Positions 32,432 through 41,948 of a DNA stretch of 64,000 nucleotides are shown here, in pieces. Positions within the stretch are counted from its first letter, which is position 1; each line of letters starts with the position of its first letter. Location of the stretch: the NCBI RefSeq assembly GCF_026626745.1, contig NZ_JAPNJW010000002.1, positions 4,426,151 to 4,490,150 of the forward strand, written 5' to 3'. This DNA is from Nannocystis sp. RBIL2 (lineage in GTDB: Bacteria; Myxococcota_A; Polyangia; Nannocystales; Nannocystaceae). The position numbers and the translations under genes were made by a program. The notes under the pieces were generated by a model. That model saw only the letters and a list, made by a program, of their open reading frames with translations. It had not been told where the DNA came from and made no database searches.

Positions 32432-35400
32432 GTGGCGAGCGACCAAGGTACCTGCGACGAGGCCGACGGCGCCGACGCGCGCACGCCCGCGGGCCTCGGC
32501 GACGACGACACGCTCCCGCGGGCGATGGCGTCGCTGAAGCAGGGCGAAGACCCGCTCGACAAGAAGCTGGTCAAGCGGGCCCTGTTCCCGCGCCGGACCA
32601 CGCCGGTCCAGATCGGTCGCTTCCAGATCTTGAGCCTCGTCGGCCGCGGCGGCATGGGCGTCGTCTACGCCGCCTACGACGACCTGCTCGACCGCAAGGT
32701 CGCGGTCAAGGTGCTGCTCGCCGACACCGCCCGCGACCCCGCGCTGGCGCGCAGCCGATTGATGCGCGAGGCGCAGGCGATGGCGCGGCTGTCTCACGCC
32801 AATATCGTCACCGTCCACGAGGTCGGCCAGGACGACGGCCAGGTGTTCGTGGCGATGGAGTTCGTCCGCGGCACCACCCTCGAGGCGTGGGCCCGGCAGG
32901 ACCGCCCCTGGCGCGAGGTCGTCGCCACCTTCGTCCGCGCCGGCCGCGGCCTCGAGGCCGCCCACCGGGCCGGCTTCATCCACCGCGACTTCAAACCCGC
33001 CAACGTGATGGTCGGCGACGACGGTACGGTCAAGGTCCTCGACTTCGGCCTCGCGCGCGCGGCCGACGACCTCGAGCGCGCGCCGTCCGACCTGCCGCAC
33101 TACGTCGCGCAGGCCGACTCGCACCTGACCCCGCTCACGCGCACCGGCGCGGTCCTCGGCACGCCGGCGTACATGTCCCCGGAGGCGCACCGCGGCGAGC
33201 CGTCGACCGCGGCGAGCGACCAGTTCAGCTTCTGCGTGTCGCTGTATCAGTGCCTCTACGGCGCGCCGCCGTTCGACACCACCTCGCTGGCGACCCTGCT
33301 CGCCGACCCGCGCCGCGGCGCCGTCGCCCCGCCGCCCGCGGGCACGCCGGTGCCGGCGCGCGTCTATCGGGCGATCCGCCGCGGCCTGTCGCTCGCGCCG
33401 GAGGACCGCTTCCCGTCGATGACGGCGCTGCTCGCCGCGCTCGAGCACGATCCGGGCGCGGCCCATCGCCGCCTCGCCGCGCTCGCCGTCACCGCCGTGG
33501 TAACCGCGGCCGCCGGCTTCGCCGCGGCGAGCAGCGGCGGCTCCGCACCGCAGCGCTGCCCCGACGCCTCGGCCGAGCTCGCGGGCGTGTGGGACGGCGA
33601 GCGAGCGCAGGCCGTCCGCACGGGCCTCTCGGCGATCGGCAGCCCCGCCGCCGCGGACGCGCTCACGACCGTGCTGCGGCGGATCGACGCCTACGCCGCG
33701 GCGTGGGTCGAGATGCGCAACGAGGCCTGCCTGAGCCACGCCGAGGCGCGCCAGCCGGCGGCGCTGTTCGACCTCCGCACCGCCTGCCTCGACCAGCGGC
33801 GCGCCGGCCTCGACACGCTGGTCGCCGCGCTCACGCAGGTCGACGCGGCCGGGCTCGACAGCGCCGTCCAGGCGAGCGTCAACCTGCCCGCGCTGGCCCG
33901 CTGCGCCGACGTCGAGGCGCTGACCGCCGACATCCCGCCGCCCGACGACCCGCGGCTGCGCCTGCGCGTCCAGGCCCACCGCGAGGCCCTCGCGCGCGCC
34001 CAGGTCCGCGAGGACGCCGGGCAGTACGCGCTCGGCCGGACCATGGTCGAAGATGTCCTCGCGGACAGCTCGGCGCTGGCCTACGAGCCGCTGCACGCCG
34101 AGGCGCTGCTGCGCGCCGGTAGCCTGGCGATGGAGGCCGGCGACCACCACGCGGCCGAGCGAGCCTTCGCCGACGCGATGCAGACCGCCGTCGGCTGCGG
34201 TCACGAGGCCGTCGCCGCGGTCGCCAGCTCGAAGCACGCCTTCTTGCGCGCCGTGCCGCTGAACCAGCTCGCCCAGGCGCAGGCCGAGCTGCCGCTGGCG
34301 GCCGCGCTCAACCGGCGCGTGCGTCACGAGGTCGACCTGTACGCCGAGTTCCTCAACAACCTCGGCGTCGTCGAGGCCACCGGCGGCGAGCTGGCCGCGG
34401 CGCGCCAGCACTGGGAGGAGGCCGTGGCCCTGCGCGAGCGTCACGGCCGCGGCGAGACCCTGGGCGGCCTCAACACCCGCGCCAACCTCGGCTGGCTGGC
34501 CCACTCCGAGCGCCGCGACGAGGACATGATCGCGATCTACACCCGCACCGCCGCGCTGTCCGAGCAGCTGTTCGGCCCGCACCACGCGGTGCACCTGCGC
34601 TACGCGTTCCTCCTCGCCGGCGGCCTCGGGCGGCTCGGACGCCCGCGCGAGGCGATCGATCGCCTCGCCGATCTCGAGCAGCGCTTCGATCGCCTCGGCA
34701 ACGACTACATGCACGGCCAGGTCCTGCACATGCTCGCGTTGCTCGAGATCGACGAGGGGCGGCTGACCGCCGCGCGCGAGCACCTGGGCCGCGCGCTCGC
34801 GGCCGTGCCGGAGTCGTCGTGGGTGTTCGACGCGGTGCTGTGCGAGCGCGTCCACCTGCTCGGGGCCTCGGGCGACGCGCCCGGGATGCAGCGCGAGTAC
34901 GACCGCGCCGTGGCGCGGCTGCCCGCCCCGCCCGACCCGCTCGGACGCAGCTATCGCTGCCTGCTGTACAACCGCGCCCAGGCCCTCGACGCGCTCGGGC
35001 GCACCGCCGAGGCGCTGGCGCCGCTCGAGCAGATCCTCGCGGCGCTGCCCGACGAGCGCACGCTCGAGACCGCGGAGATATCGCTGGCGCTCGGCGAGTT
35101 GCGACTCGAGCTCGGCCTCCTCGACGAGGCCGAGGCCGACCTCCGGCGCTCGCTCGCCGGCTTCGAGCGCGTCGTCCCTCCCGGCAACCTGACGATCGCC
35201 CGCAACCTGCTCGCGCTCGCCGAGCTGGCCCTGAGCCGCCGCCGCTTCGCCGACGCGACCGACCTCGCCGGCCAGGCGCTGGCCCTCTACGGCGCCGTCG
35301 CCGAGCCCGACCACCTGCCGGTGGCCCGGGCCCGCTTCGCCCGCGCGCAGGCCCTGACCGGGCCCGCGACCGCCGCCCCGCCGGAGGCGCGCGCCGACGC

Positions 35401-35500
35401 CGAGGCCGCGCTGGCGATCTGGCGCGCCAAGTCGCGGACCGAAGACACCCGGCGCGCCCAGAGCTGGCTCGCCGCGCACCCGGCCGCGCCGGCACTCTGA
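32432..35500 (+). CDS. Ser/Thr protein kinase with TPR tail (kinase 3)
   Basis: 1022 aa from a GTG with GGCGGAG 10 nt upstream; ATG at 32525 is an alternative. Kinase domain: RGGMG loop near 70, VAVK lysine, catalytic loop HRDFKPANV (a canonical RD kinase, unlike kinases 1 and 2), DFG, and SPE with Ala (YMSPEAHRG). A weak membrane helix (LAALAVTAVVTAAAGFAAAS) separates it from about 650 residues of TPR-type repeats. A dispersed hairpin repeat begins 1 bp after its stop codon and could end transcription. Substrates unknown. Confidence 0.93.
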   Translation: MASDQGTCDEADGADARTPAGLGDDDTLPRAMASLKQGEDPLDKKLVKRALFPRRTTPVQIGRFQILSLVGRGGMGVVYAAYDDLLDRKVAVKVLLADTARDPALARSRLMREAQAMARLSHANIVTVHEVGQDDGQVFVAMEFVRGTTLEAWARQDRPWREVVATFVRAGRGLEAAHRAGFIHRDFKPANVMVGDDGTVKVLDFGLARAADDLERAPSDLPHYVAQADSHLTPLTRTGAVLGTPAYMSPEAHRGEPSTAASDQFSFCVSLYQCLYGAPPFDTTSLATLLADPRRGAVAPPPAGTPVPARVYRAIRRGLSLAPEDRFPSMTALLAALEHDPGAAHRRLAALAVTAVVTAAAGFAAASSGGSAPQRCPDASAELAGVWDGERAQAVRTGLSAIGSPAAADALTTVLRRIDAYAAAWVEMRNEACLSHAEARQPAALFDLRTACLDQRRAGLDTLVAALTQVDAAGLDSAVQASVNLPALARCADVEALTADIPPPDDPRLRLRVQAHREALARAQVREDAGQYALGRTMVEDVLADSSALAYEPLHAEALLRAGSLAMEAGDHHAAERAFADAMQTAVGCGHEAVAAVASSKHAFLRAVPLNQLAQAQAELPLAAALNRRVRHEVDLYAEFLNNLGVVEATGGELAAARQHWEEAVALRERHGRGETLGGLNTRANLGWLAHSERRDEDMIAIYTRTAALSEQLFGPHHAVHLRYAFLLAGGLGRLGRPREAIDRLADLEQRFDRLGNDYMHGQVLHMLALLEIDEGRLTAAREHLGRALAAVPESSWVFDAVLCERVHLLGASGDAPGMQREYDRAVARLPAPPDPLGRSYRCLLYNRAQALDALGRTAEALAPLEQILAALPDERTLETAEISLALGELRLELGLLDEAEADLRRSLAGFERVVPPGNLTIARNLLALAELALSRRRFADATDLAGQALALYGAVAEPDHLPVARARFARAQALTGPATAAPPEARADAEAALAIWRAKSRTEDTRRAQSWLAAHPAAPAL

Positions 35501-35501
35501 A

Positions 35502-35536
35502 GGTGTCTCTTGGGGCATGTCTAAAGAGGCATGTCC
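35502..35536 (+). repeat. Dispersed GACATGTC-core repeat, copy B (directly after kinase 3)
   Basis: TGTCTCTT, then GGGGCATGTCT, then AAAGAGGCATGTCC. TGTCTCTT can pair with AAGAGGCA (one G-T wobble) to make an 8-bp stem. Position right after a stop codon suggests a terminator-like or REP-like role. Confidence 0.6.
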
Positions 35537-35708
35537 TGAACTATCTTCCTGGACCACCGTCCCGCACGTCCGAGGAAAGCGGCGGTGAGATTCTCCGGCG
35601 TCGAGGGTTCGCGGACGACCTACTCTACCTCGGTCTTCCCGTCGTCGGGGTCGACCCATCGAGGCCGCCGAGAACGTCGCGCAGGTGCTTGCCGCCGCCG
35701 AGCGACGT

Positions 35709-36638
35709 TCAGCGGCTCGCGGGACGGGCCCCCGATGCGGACCGCGGCGTCTTCTTCCGCGTCTCGCGGATCATGTCGAGGAACGCGCGGAGCACCGGCG
35801 GCACGTACTGCGCGCTCGGATGATAGAGGCACAGACCGCCGAGGCTCGGCGTCCAGTCTTCGAGCACGCGCACGAGCTTGCCGGACTCGAGCTCGTCCGC
35901 GATGAACCACTCCGGAAGGTACGCGAGCCCGACGCCTTCTCGCACGGCCGTGCGCATCACCGTCGGCGCGTCGAGCGTGAGCGGCCCCCGCACGTCCATC
36001 GCGACGTGCCGGCCGCGCCGCGAGAGCTCCCACCGATAGATGTCCCCGCTCGGCCGCCGCGGGCGGATGCACGGATACTGCAGGAGGTCGGCGGGCTTGT
36101 CGATCGGCGGTCCGCTTCGAAGGAGCTTCGGCGTGCCGGCGATGACGAAGCGCACCTCGAGGCCGAGCGGCTCGGCGATCATGTCGCGTGGGACGTCGTC
36201 GGCCAGACGAATGCCCGCATCGAAGCCGGCCGCGACGATGTCGATGAGCCGGCTCTCGGTCACGAGATCGACATGCACGCCCGGATGACGCCGGACGAAC
36301 GGGAGCACGAGCAAGTCCGTGATCCGCTCCGCCGCACCGATCGAGCAGTTGATGCGGAGCGTGCCGGAGAGCGTCGCGCGCGCCGTCTTCGCCGAGTCCA
36401 TCGCACCCCGGATGCGCGCCACCGCCGGTCCGACCTCGGCCACGAAGCGCGCGCCCGCCTCGGTGAGCGACACGCTGCGCGTGGTCCGGTTGAACAGCCG
36501 CACGCCCAGACGCGCCTCGACGCTCGCGACCTGCGCGCTCAAGGCGGTGCGGGACGTCCCGAGCTCGGCCGCCGCGAGGCGGAAGCCCTTCGTCCGGGCG
36601 ACGGCGAGGACCGCTTCGAGTTCGGGGAGGCCGCGCAT
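35709..36638 (-). CDS. LysR-family transcriptional regulator
   Basis: 309 aa from ATG (MRGLPELEAVLAVARTKGF), the usual LysR N-terminus. Helix-turn-helix LAAAELGTSRTALSAQVASV, FNRTTRSVSLTEAG, then the effector-binding domain (DIVAAGFDAGIRLADDVP), as in regulators of the GbpR/PgrR/DmlR group. It is divergent from a short-chain dehydrogenase gene with 75 bp between the starts, and a symmetrical TCCCG-N5-CGGGA element lies in that gap, so it probably controls the dehydrogenase and itself. Confidence 0.92.
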   Translation of the reverse strand: MRGLPELEAVLAVARTKGFRLAAAELGTSRTALSAQVASVEARLGVRLFNRTTRSVSLTEAGARFVAEVGPAVARIRGAMDSAKTARATLSGTLRINCSIGAAERITDLLVLPFVRRHPGVHVDLVTESRLIDIVAAGFDAGIRLADDVPRDMIAEPLGLEVRFVIAGTPKLLRSGPPIDKPADLLQYPCIRPRRPSGDIYRWELSRRGRHVAMDVRGPLTLDAPTVMRTAVREGVGLAYLPEWFIADELESGKLVRVLEDWTPSLGGLCLYHPSAQYVPPVLRAFLDMIRETRKKTPRSASGARPASR

Positions 36639-36640
36639 TG

Positions 36641-36655
36641 TCCCGATATCCGGGA
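36641..36655. promoter_or_regulatory. Candidate LysR operator
   Basis: TCCCG-ATATC-CGGGA, a perfect 5-bp inverted repeat, 3 bp from the LysR start and about 60 bp from the divergent dehydrogenase start. It fits LysR autoregulation. Confidence 0.45.
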
Positions 36656-36713
36656 TAGCACATGCCGATTCGTCCCGCTTATCCGACCGACACTCTCCGC
36701 CTATGTTCTCGGC

Positions 36714-37487
36714 ATGAACCTCGAACTCGAAGGCAAACGCGCGCTCGTCACGGGCTCGAGCGCAGGTCTCGGTGAGGCGATCGCCAAGCGCCTCGCCGCG
36801 GAGGGCGCCCGGGTCGTCGTCCACGGGCGGAACGAGGCGCGCACCCGCGCCGTCGCCGCGTCGATCGGCGGCGCCGCCGCGCTCGGCGATCTCGCCACCG
36901 ACGAAGGCGCCGATGAGGTCGCGAAGGTCGCCGGCCACGTCGACATCCTCGTGAACAACGCCGGCGCCTATCCGCACCACACCTGGGCCGACGCGACGCC
37001 CGATCGATGGGCGCAAACGTATCAGACGAACGTCATCTCCGGCGTCCGCATGATCCAGCGCCTCGTGCCCGGCATGCGCGCGCGCGGGTGGGGACGCATC
37101 ATCACGATCGGCGGCGGTCTCGCGACCCAACCCATCGCCGGCCTCCCCGACTACAACGCGTCCCTCGCGGCCCGCCACAACCTCGCGGTCTCCCTCGCGC
37201 GCGAGCTCAGAGGCACCGGCGTCACCTCCAACGTCGTCGCCCCGGGCGCCATCCGTGTCGCGGCGCTCGAGACGGTCTTCCTGCACATGGCCGAGGAGCG
37301 CGGCTGGGGCTCGACCTGGGAAGAGATCGAGCCCCGCGTCGTGAACGAGGTCGCGCCGAACGACCTCGGCCGCTTCGGTCGACCGGAAGAGGTCGCCGCC
37401 GCCGTCGCCTACCTCGCGAGCCCCCTCGCCGCCTACGTCAGCGGCGCGACCCTACGCATCGACGGTGGCGCCATCCAAGGCGTCTGA
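36714..37487 (+). CDS. Short-chain dehydrogenase/reductase with altered active site
   Basis: 257 aa from ATG. Rossmann fold with nucleotide motif TGSSAGLG near 12, NNAG (VNNAGAYP) near 80, and an Arg after strand 2 (HGRNEAR) that favours NADP. The catalytic motif is unusual: YNASLAARHN has Leu in place of the Lys of YxxxK, and the usual Ser of strand 5 lies in a Gly run (TIGGG). Such changes normally abolish reductase activity. The C-terminal IDGG motif is intact. Divergent LysR gene and operator suggest regulated expression, so a non-catalytic or altered role is possible. Confidence 0.88.
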   Translation: MNLELEGKRALVTGSSAGLGEAIAKRLAAEGARVVVHGRNEARTRAVAASIGGAAALGDLATDEGADEVAKVAGHVDILVNNAGAYPHHTWADATPDRWAQTYQTNVISGVRMIQRLVPGMRARGWGRIITIGGGLATQPIAGLPDYNASLAARHNLAVSLARELRGTGVTSNVVAPGAIRVAALETVFLHMAEERGWGSTWEEIEPRVVNEVAPNDLGRFGRPEEVAAAVAYLASPLAAYVSGATLRIDGGAIQGV

Positions 37488-37632
37488 CGGCAGGAGCTCG
37501 GCCGCGCCAAGCGCTGGCGTGATCGCTATTGGCCAGAGTGTCGGAGTCACCTCCGGGTCACGCGAAGCCGCCGTCAAGGATACGAGCCTGGGTGAGACGT
37601 CGCCGCCTCGGCCGTGAGACCGAGGCTGACCT

Positions 37633-38730
37633 TCAGGACAGGGTCGCCAGGGCCGAGCGCTCGAACACGCCGAGCTCGTCGTGGCGGCCGTCGCGGATCT
37701 TCCGGACCCACTGCGGGTCGGCCAGCAGCGCGCGGCCCACGGCGACGAGGTCGAACTCCTCGCGCTCGAGCCGGCGGACCAATCCGTCGAGGGACGCCGG
37801 CCGCGACGACGCGCCGCCGAACGCGGCGATGAACTCGCCGTCGAGCCCGACCGAGCCGACGGTGATCGTCGGCTTGCCCGTGACCTTCTTGGCCCAGCCG
37901 GCGAAGTTGAGCTCCGAGTCGGCGAATTCGGGCTCCCAGAACCGCCGCTGCGAGCAATGGAACACGTCGACCCCGGCCTCGGACAGCGGCGTCAGCCACG
38001 CTTCGAGCTCGCGCGGGTTCGCGGCGTTCTTCACCTCGAAGTCCTGGGCCTTCCACTGTGACAGCCGGAGGATCACCGGGATGTCCTCGCCGACGCCGGC
38101 GCGCACCGCCCGAACCACCTCCGCGCCGAACGCCGCGCGCTCGCCGATGGTCGCGCCACCCCAGCGGTCGGTCCGCACGTTGAGGCCGCCCCAGAAGAAC
38201 TGGTCGATCAGGTAACCGTGCGCTCCGTGGATCTCGACCGCGTCGAAGCCGAGCTCGCGCGCCGCCCGGGCCGAGCGTCCGAACGCCGCGATCGTGTCGG
38301 CGATGTCCTCCTCGGTCATCGGCTCGAGCACCTGCTTGCCCGGCGTGACCAGCCCCGACGGGCTGTCGACCCGACCGAACGGCCGCCAGTCCGCCCCGAT
38401 GCCGCGCGACGAGCCGACGTGCCACAGCTGCGGCGCGATCCTCCCGCCCGCGGCGTGCACCTCGTCGGCCACGCGCTTCCACTGCGGCAGGGCGTCGCCG
38501 TGGAACACCGGCACGTTGGCGTCGTTGCGCGCCGCCGGACGCTCGACCACCGTGCCCTCCGTGACGATGAGCCCGACCTCCCCCTGTGCGCGCCGGCGGT
38601 AGTACGCGGCGACCTCGGTCGTCGGGATGCCACCTGGCGAGAACGAGCGAGTCATGGGAGCCATGACGATGCGGTTGGGCAAACGCAGCGAGCGGACCTG
38701 CAGCGGCCGGAACAAAGAGTCGATGCTCAT
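37633..38730 (-). CDS. Old Yellow Enzyme-family NADH:flavin oxidoreductase
   Basis: 365 aa from ATG. FMN-dependent TIM barrel of the OYE/NemA type: N-terminal LPNRIVMAPMTRSF, active-site-proximal PQLWHVG near 100, the double-His substrate motif EIHGAHGYLIDQF near 175, and phosphate-binding TVGSVGLD and AVGRALLADP near the C-terminus. It reduces activated alkenes, nitroesters or quinones with NAD(P)H. Length is normal. Upstream lies a sequence resembling a NemR/TetR operator next to what looks like a truncated TetR start, suggesting that an electrophile-responsive regulator was once divergent. Confidence 0.93.
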   Translation of the reverse strand: MSIDSLFRPLQVRSLRLPNRIVMAPMTRSFSPGGIPTTEVAAYYRRRAQGEVGLIVTEGTVVERPAARNDANVPVFHGDALPQWKRVADEVHAAGGRIAPQLWHVGSSRGIGADWRPFGRVDSPSGLVTPGKQVLEPMTEEDIADTIAAFGRSARAARELGFDAVEIHGAHGYLIDQFFWGGLNVRTDRWGGATIGERAAFGAEVVRAVRAGVGEDIPVILRLSQWKAQDFEVKNAANPRELEAWLTPLSEAGVDVFHCSQRRFWEPEFADSELNFAGWAKKVTGKPTITVGSVGLDGEFIAAFGGASSRPASLDGLVRRLEREEFDLVAVGRALLADPQWVRKIRDGRHDELGVFERSALATLS

Positions 38731-38788
38731 GAGACCTCGGGGACAGCGACCGCGGCTTCGCGGTTCACTGTGCCGAAATTTAGTTCAC

Positions 38789-38804
38789 TAGACTGGACGG
38801 TCAA
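38789..38804. promoter_or_regulatory. NemR-box-like operator upstream of OYE gene
   Basis: TAGACTGGACGGTCAA matches 10 of the 13 specified positions of the E. coli NemR box (TAGACCNNCCNGTCTA, from memory). It lies 59 bp upstream of the OYE start. Just beyond it an ATG opens the nine-codon frame MARGGPLVR, like a TetR regulator start, then stops. Confidence 0.35.
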
Positions 38805-38806
38805 GA

Positions 38807-39065
38807 TGGCCCGCGGCGGCCCCCTCGTGCGATAAATCCGAGGCAGGCCGGTCAGAACGCGACCACGGTGTGCCGCGAGCCCGCGACCGGGCGCCATGCC
38901 CGCCCCCCGGGGTATGTGCCGAGGTCGCGGCGAGCCTTCACCTCAGGCATGGCCTTGGTCGAGTCACCGAGGATGGCTCCTGCGAGCGAACAAGGACATG
39001 AGGTCGTTCCGACCGCACGAGCCGTCACTCCAATCGTGGCTCCGTATCAGCGCAGTCGATCGGCT
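38807..39065. other. Intergenic stretch, nothing recognised
   Basis: With the operator region this makes about 335 bp without a convincing gene, between the OYE start and the end of the cupin gene. A few short open frames are present but none has a ribosome binding site or similarity. Confidence 0.35.
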
Positions 39066-39482
39066 TCATGAGGCATGCTCGGACGGAGGGCGTGTCTCGG
39101 TCCCCTTGCCCGGGGTGATGAAGATCAGTTCGGAGGGTGCCTGGACCCGCACGCGGTGCCAGACACCCTGCGGTACGATGCAGGTCTGAAACCCGCGCAG
39201 CTGCGAGACGCGGTCGCCATCGGCCTCGTGGAACACCACGTCGATGGCCCCCGAGAGCAGGATCAAGATCTCGTCGCCCGCGGGGTGCATCTCGCAGTGA
39301 TCCGAGTCCTGGTCGAGGTTGAACAATCCGAGCAAGCGACCCTCCAGCAGGTCGTCGCGCCGCATGAGCGCCTCCCAGAAGTGTTCGCCGACATCGACGG
39401 GGGACGCTCCGCCCAGGTTCGACAGGTGGACGTACGTGCGCGCGAGGGTGAAGGCCGAGAGATGCCGGGTGTCGGTCGTCAT
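39066..39482 (-). CDS. Cupin-domain protein
   Basis: 138 aa from ATG. The second half is a single cupin: HPAGDEILILLSGAIDVVFHE (motif 1 with His/Glu ligands) and GFQTCIVPQGVWHRVRVQAP (motif 2 with the last His). A helical N-terminus of about 50 residues precedes it. Small cupins bind a metal and act as sensors or isomerase/dioxygenase-like enzymes. It starts 4 bp after the AraC-type gene on the same strand, so both form one operon and the cupin may sense or modify the regulator's ligand. Confidence 0.85.
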   Translation of the reverse strand: MTTDTRHLSAFTLARTYVHLSNLGGASPVDVGEHFWEALMRRDDLLEGRLLGLFNLDQDSDHCEMHPAGDEILILLSGAIDVVFHEADGDRVSQLRGFQTCIVPQGVWHRVRVQAPSELIFITPGKGTETRPPSEHAS

Positions 39483-39486
39483 GCCG

Positions 39487-40335
39487 TCATCGTGCGGGTC
39501 CGGCCGTCGCGGGGATTGTAGAAATTTCACGTGCGTCGAGCGGCACGTGCGTCGAGTCGACGTGCGACCGTGGCCGGTACGCAGTCGGGTTCATCCCCGA
39601 GAATTCGCGAAACTCGTGGATCAGGTGCGCCTGGTCGTAATAACCGCACTCGACGGCCAGCCGCGCCCAGTCGATCCGCCGCCCCTGGCTGGCGACGTCG
39701 AGCACGCGATGAAACCGGAGCACGCGGGCGAAGCGCTTCGGCGTGAGCCCCACGACCTTTGAAAAATGGCGGATGAAGCGCGCGGAGGTCATCCCGAGCT
39801 GCTTCGTCACCTGGGTCACGCCGAGCCCGCGACCGAACGAGCTCACAGCGAACAGGACGGACGGATCGGGCTCCAGCGGCCTTGTCGCCTGGGCGAGCAG
39901 CGCGGCCTCGAAGGTCCGCAAGATCGCCTCCGTGCCGGCGGCCGCGAGCAATCGTTCGCGCAGCAGGGCCCCCGTACGGCCCCACAGCGCGTCGAGCTCG
40001 ACGTACGTCTCGGTCGCATCGACCGGGGTCGCGACAAAGGGGAACGCACCGCCTGGCCGAAAATTGATCCCGACGATGTCGCGCTGCTCGTCCGTGTCGA
40101 TGGCAACGCACTTGGTGCGGGCGCCGCACACGATGGCGCCGCGCAGGCGATGAACGACCGCGTCGCCCTCGCCCGGGTACAAGCGCATCTCGTCCTCGTG
40201 CAGATTCACGAGGATCTGCAGGGAGCCCGTGGGCAGGACGCGCTCGTACGCATGGCCGAAACGGCCCCGAAAGCGCCATATCGAGGCGACGAACGGGGCT
40301 AGCGCGGGCGATGGCGAGCGGCTGACGAGCGACAT
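39487..40335 (-). CDS. AraC-family transcriptional regulator
   Basis: 282 aa from ATG (MSLVSRSPSPALAPFVASIW), where similarity starts; the open frame extends far upstream without coding character. The N-terminal domain (VLPTGSLQILVNLHEDEMRL, GVNFRPGGAFPF-like GINFRPGGAFPF) matches the DUF6597-type sensor domain found in many AraC proteins. The C-terminal HTH pair is clear: VTQVTKQLGMTSARFIRHFS and LAVECGYYDQAHLIHEFREF. First gene of an operon with a cupin. Confidence 0.9.
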   Translation of the reverse strand: MSLVSRSPSPALAPFVASIWRFRGRFGHAYERVLPTGSLQILVNLHEDEMRLYPGEGDAVVHRLRGAIVCGARTKCVAIDTDEQRDIVGINFRPGGAFPFVATPVDATETYVELDALWGRTGALLRERLLAAAGTEAILRTFEAALLAQATRPLEPDPSVLFAVSSFGRGLGVTQVTKQLGMTSARFIRHFSKVVGLTPKRFARVLRFHRVLDVASQGRRIDWARLAVECGYYDQAHLIHEFREFSGMNPTAYRPRSHVDSTHVPLDAREISTIPATAGPAR

Positions 40336-40680
40336 TCTCGACAACAGGATGCGACACGCCGTCGGCGATCGCCAGGGGCAAGAGCGGGCCGTGCCCTCGA
40401 GCACTCGCATCCGCGGCCGCTTCGCCCTGCGCTGCGCGTTCGTCAACCACCGTGGCCGAAGGACGTCGAAGGTGTCGTCGATCTGGTCCGAAGGACAGGT
40501 GCCGAGGTCGCTACGGACACCGCCGCGGGGCCGTTCGGCCCGTCGCGGCCGCCTCAGGCGCCCTCGATGATCCTCTGGTGGATTGGGGCGGCGCTCCACG
40601 AGCCCTGGGGCGGCTTCCACCACAAAGGTCGCGGGACCTGGTCCTCGTCGCCGCGCCTCGCCAGGGAACCTCTTCCGCGG

Positions 40681-41727
40681 TCAGTCGGTGATCCACGTGT
40701 ACGTCGCCCACGCCAGCCCGCGACGTCGATCCTCGAGCACGAGGAAGACTGACCACGAGTTCGCCTCGGCGTAAGGTTCTTGCGGGTCGTAGCGCGACCA
40801 CTGCCAGCCCTTCATCGCCGCCTGCAGCGCGCTGCCCGACACCGGCCAGCGCGTGCCGGCCAGCGCGGCCAGCAATCGCCACACCGCCCGTCGCGCCTCC
40901 ACCATCCCGTGGCCCTCGGTCCATGGCCCACTGTCGCCATGGGCCCGCAGCAAGCACCACAGGGCCTCCTTCCACGTGCACGGACCCACGAGCAACTCGC
41001 GGGGTCCCAGCAGCCCCGCGAGCGCCTGCGGTCCCGAGCCCGCGACCTTGACGACACGCTTCTCGACGTCGCCGAACACCGAGAGCACAGGGCCCCACGC
41101 GCGCTCGCAGGCCAACTCCTCGATCGTCGGCGGCAGGGTCGTCGGCGTCAGCTCGCCGGCGAACTCGTGGCCGCTCCACGACAACCCCCCCGGCGAGTGC
41201 ATCGGCACGTCCGGCCACGGCTCCCAGCGGAACCGCCGCAGCGGCATCCCGGAGAACGGGCCGCGTCCGGCGAGCGCCTCGCCGCGGAGCACCCGCGCCT
41301 CGGCCACGCTCCACGCCGAGGCGTCGTCGCGCAGCAACGGCCGCAGCTCGGCCCACGTCCCACGGGCAGCGAGCCGCTCCCACGGAGCGCGCGTCGCAGT
41401 CGCCACGTCGTCGCGGACCAGCGCCGCCGCCTCGGCGAGCGGCGCCCACGAGATCAGCGCTTCCTCCCACGTGCGGAGATGCCCGCGCAAAGGGGCCTCC
41501 GGGGCCATGAACAGCGGGTGCTGCCATGCCCACGCGCGCAGGTCGAACAGGCTCCGCCAATCACCGCCGACGATCACCGCCTGCGCCGCCGCGCTCAGCT
41601 CGTCGCAAAGCCGCATGAACGTGCGGCCGGGCGGCGGTGCGGGGGTCAGCGCCGCCTGCAGCTCGGCCAGCGAGCGCGACGCGACCGGCCTGGGCTTGCG
41701 AGGGGCCACCGCGAGCGAGCATGCCAT
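40681..41727 (-). CDS. Hypothetical protein, Trp-rich
   Basis: 348 aa from ATG. Cytoplasmic in appearance, no signal peptide or membrane helix. It has an unusually high Trp content (about 17) in helical context (FDLRAWAWQHPLFMAPEAPL, YDPQEPYAEANSWSVFLVLE at the end). Coding bias is strong. I recognise no family. It stands apart from its neighbours, with about 345 bp before the AraC start on the same strand. Confidence 0.7.
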   Translation of the reverse strand: MACSLAVAPRKPRPVASRSLAELQAALTPAPPPGRTFMRLCDELSAAAQAVIVGGDWRSLFDLRAWAWQHPLFMAPEAPLRGHLRTWEEALISWAPLAEAAALVRDDVATATRAPWERLAARGTWAELRPLLRDDASAWSVAEARVLRGEALAGRGPFSGMPLRRFRWEPWPDVPMHSPGGLSWSGHEFAGELTPTTLPPTIEELACERAWGPVLSVFGDVEKRVVKVAGSGPQALAGLLGPRELLVGPCTWKEALWCLLRAHGDSGPWTEGHGMVEARRAVWRLLAALAGTRWPVSGSALQAAMKGWQWSRYDPQEPYAEANSWSVFLVLEDRRRGLAWATYTWITD

Positions 41728-41916
41728 GGCGCGTCCGGGCCGTCTCCGGACGCGAGCGCAGGTCGTGAGGCCGGTTACGCAGCGCCGATCCGCGCGGCCA
41801 GGTCGACCTGCCGCGCTTCATCCCCGACGCGCCCGACGGCGACGGCGACGGCGACCACGCCGTGCCCGAGATCGAGCCGCCGCCGCTCGCCACCCTGATC
41901 GCGTAGGCAACCAATC

Positions 41917-41948
41917 TGTCCCCAAGGACATGTCTACGGCGGACATGC
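41917..41948 (+). repeat. Dispersed GACATGTC-core repeat, copy C
   Basis: TGTCCCCAA, GGACATGTCT, ACGGCGGACATG. TGTCC and GGACA can pair around the core. It follows the end of the gene remnant at 41906. Confidence 0.55.

Noticed and set aside
32285..35659. A 1124-codon open frame on the minus strand.
   Set aside because: Antisense to kinase 3, Arg/Gly/Val-biased composition, no motif.
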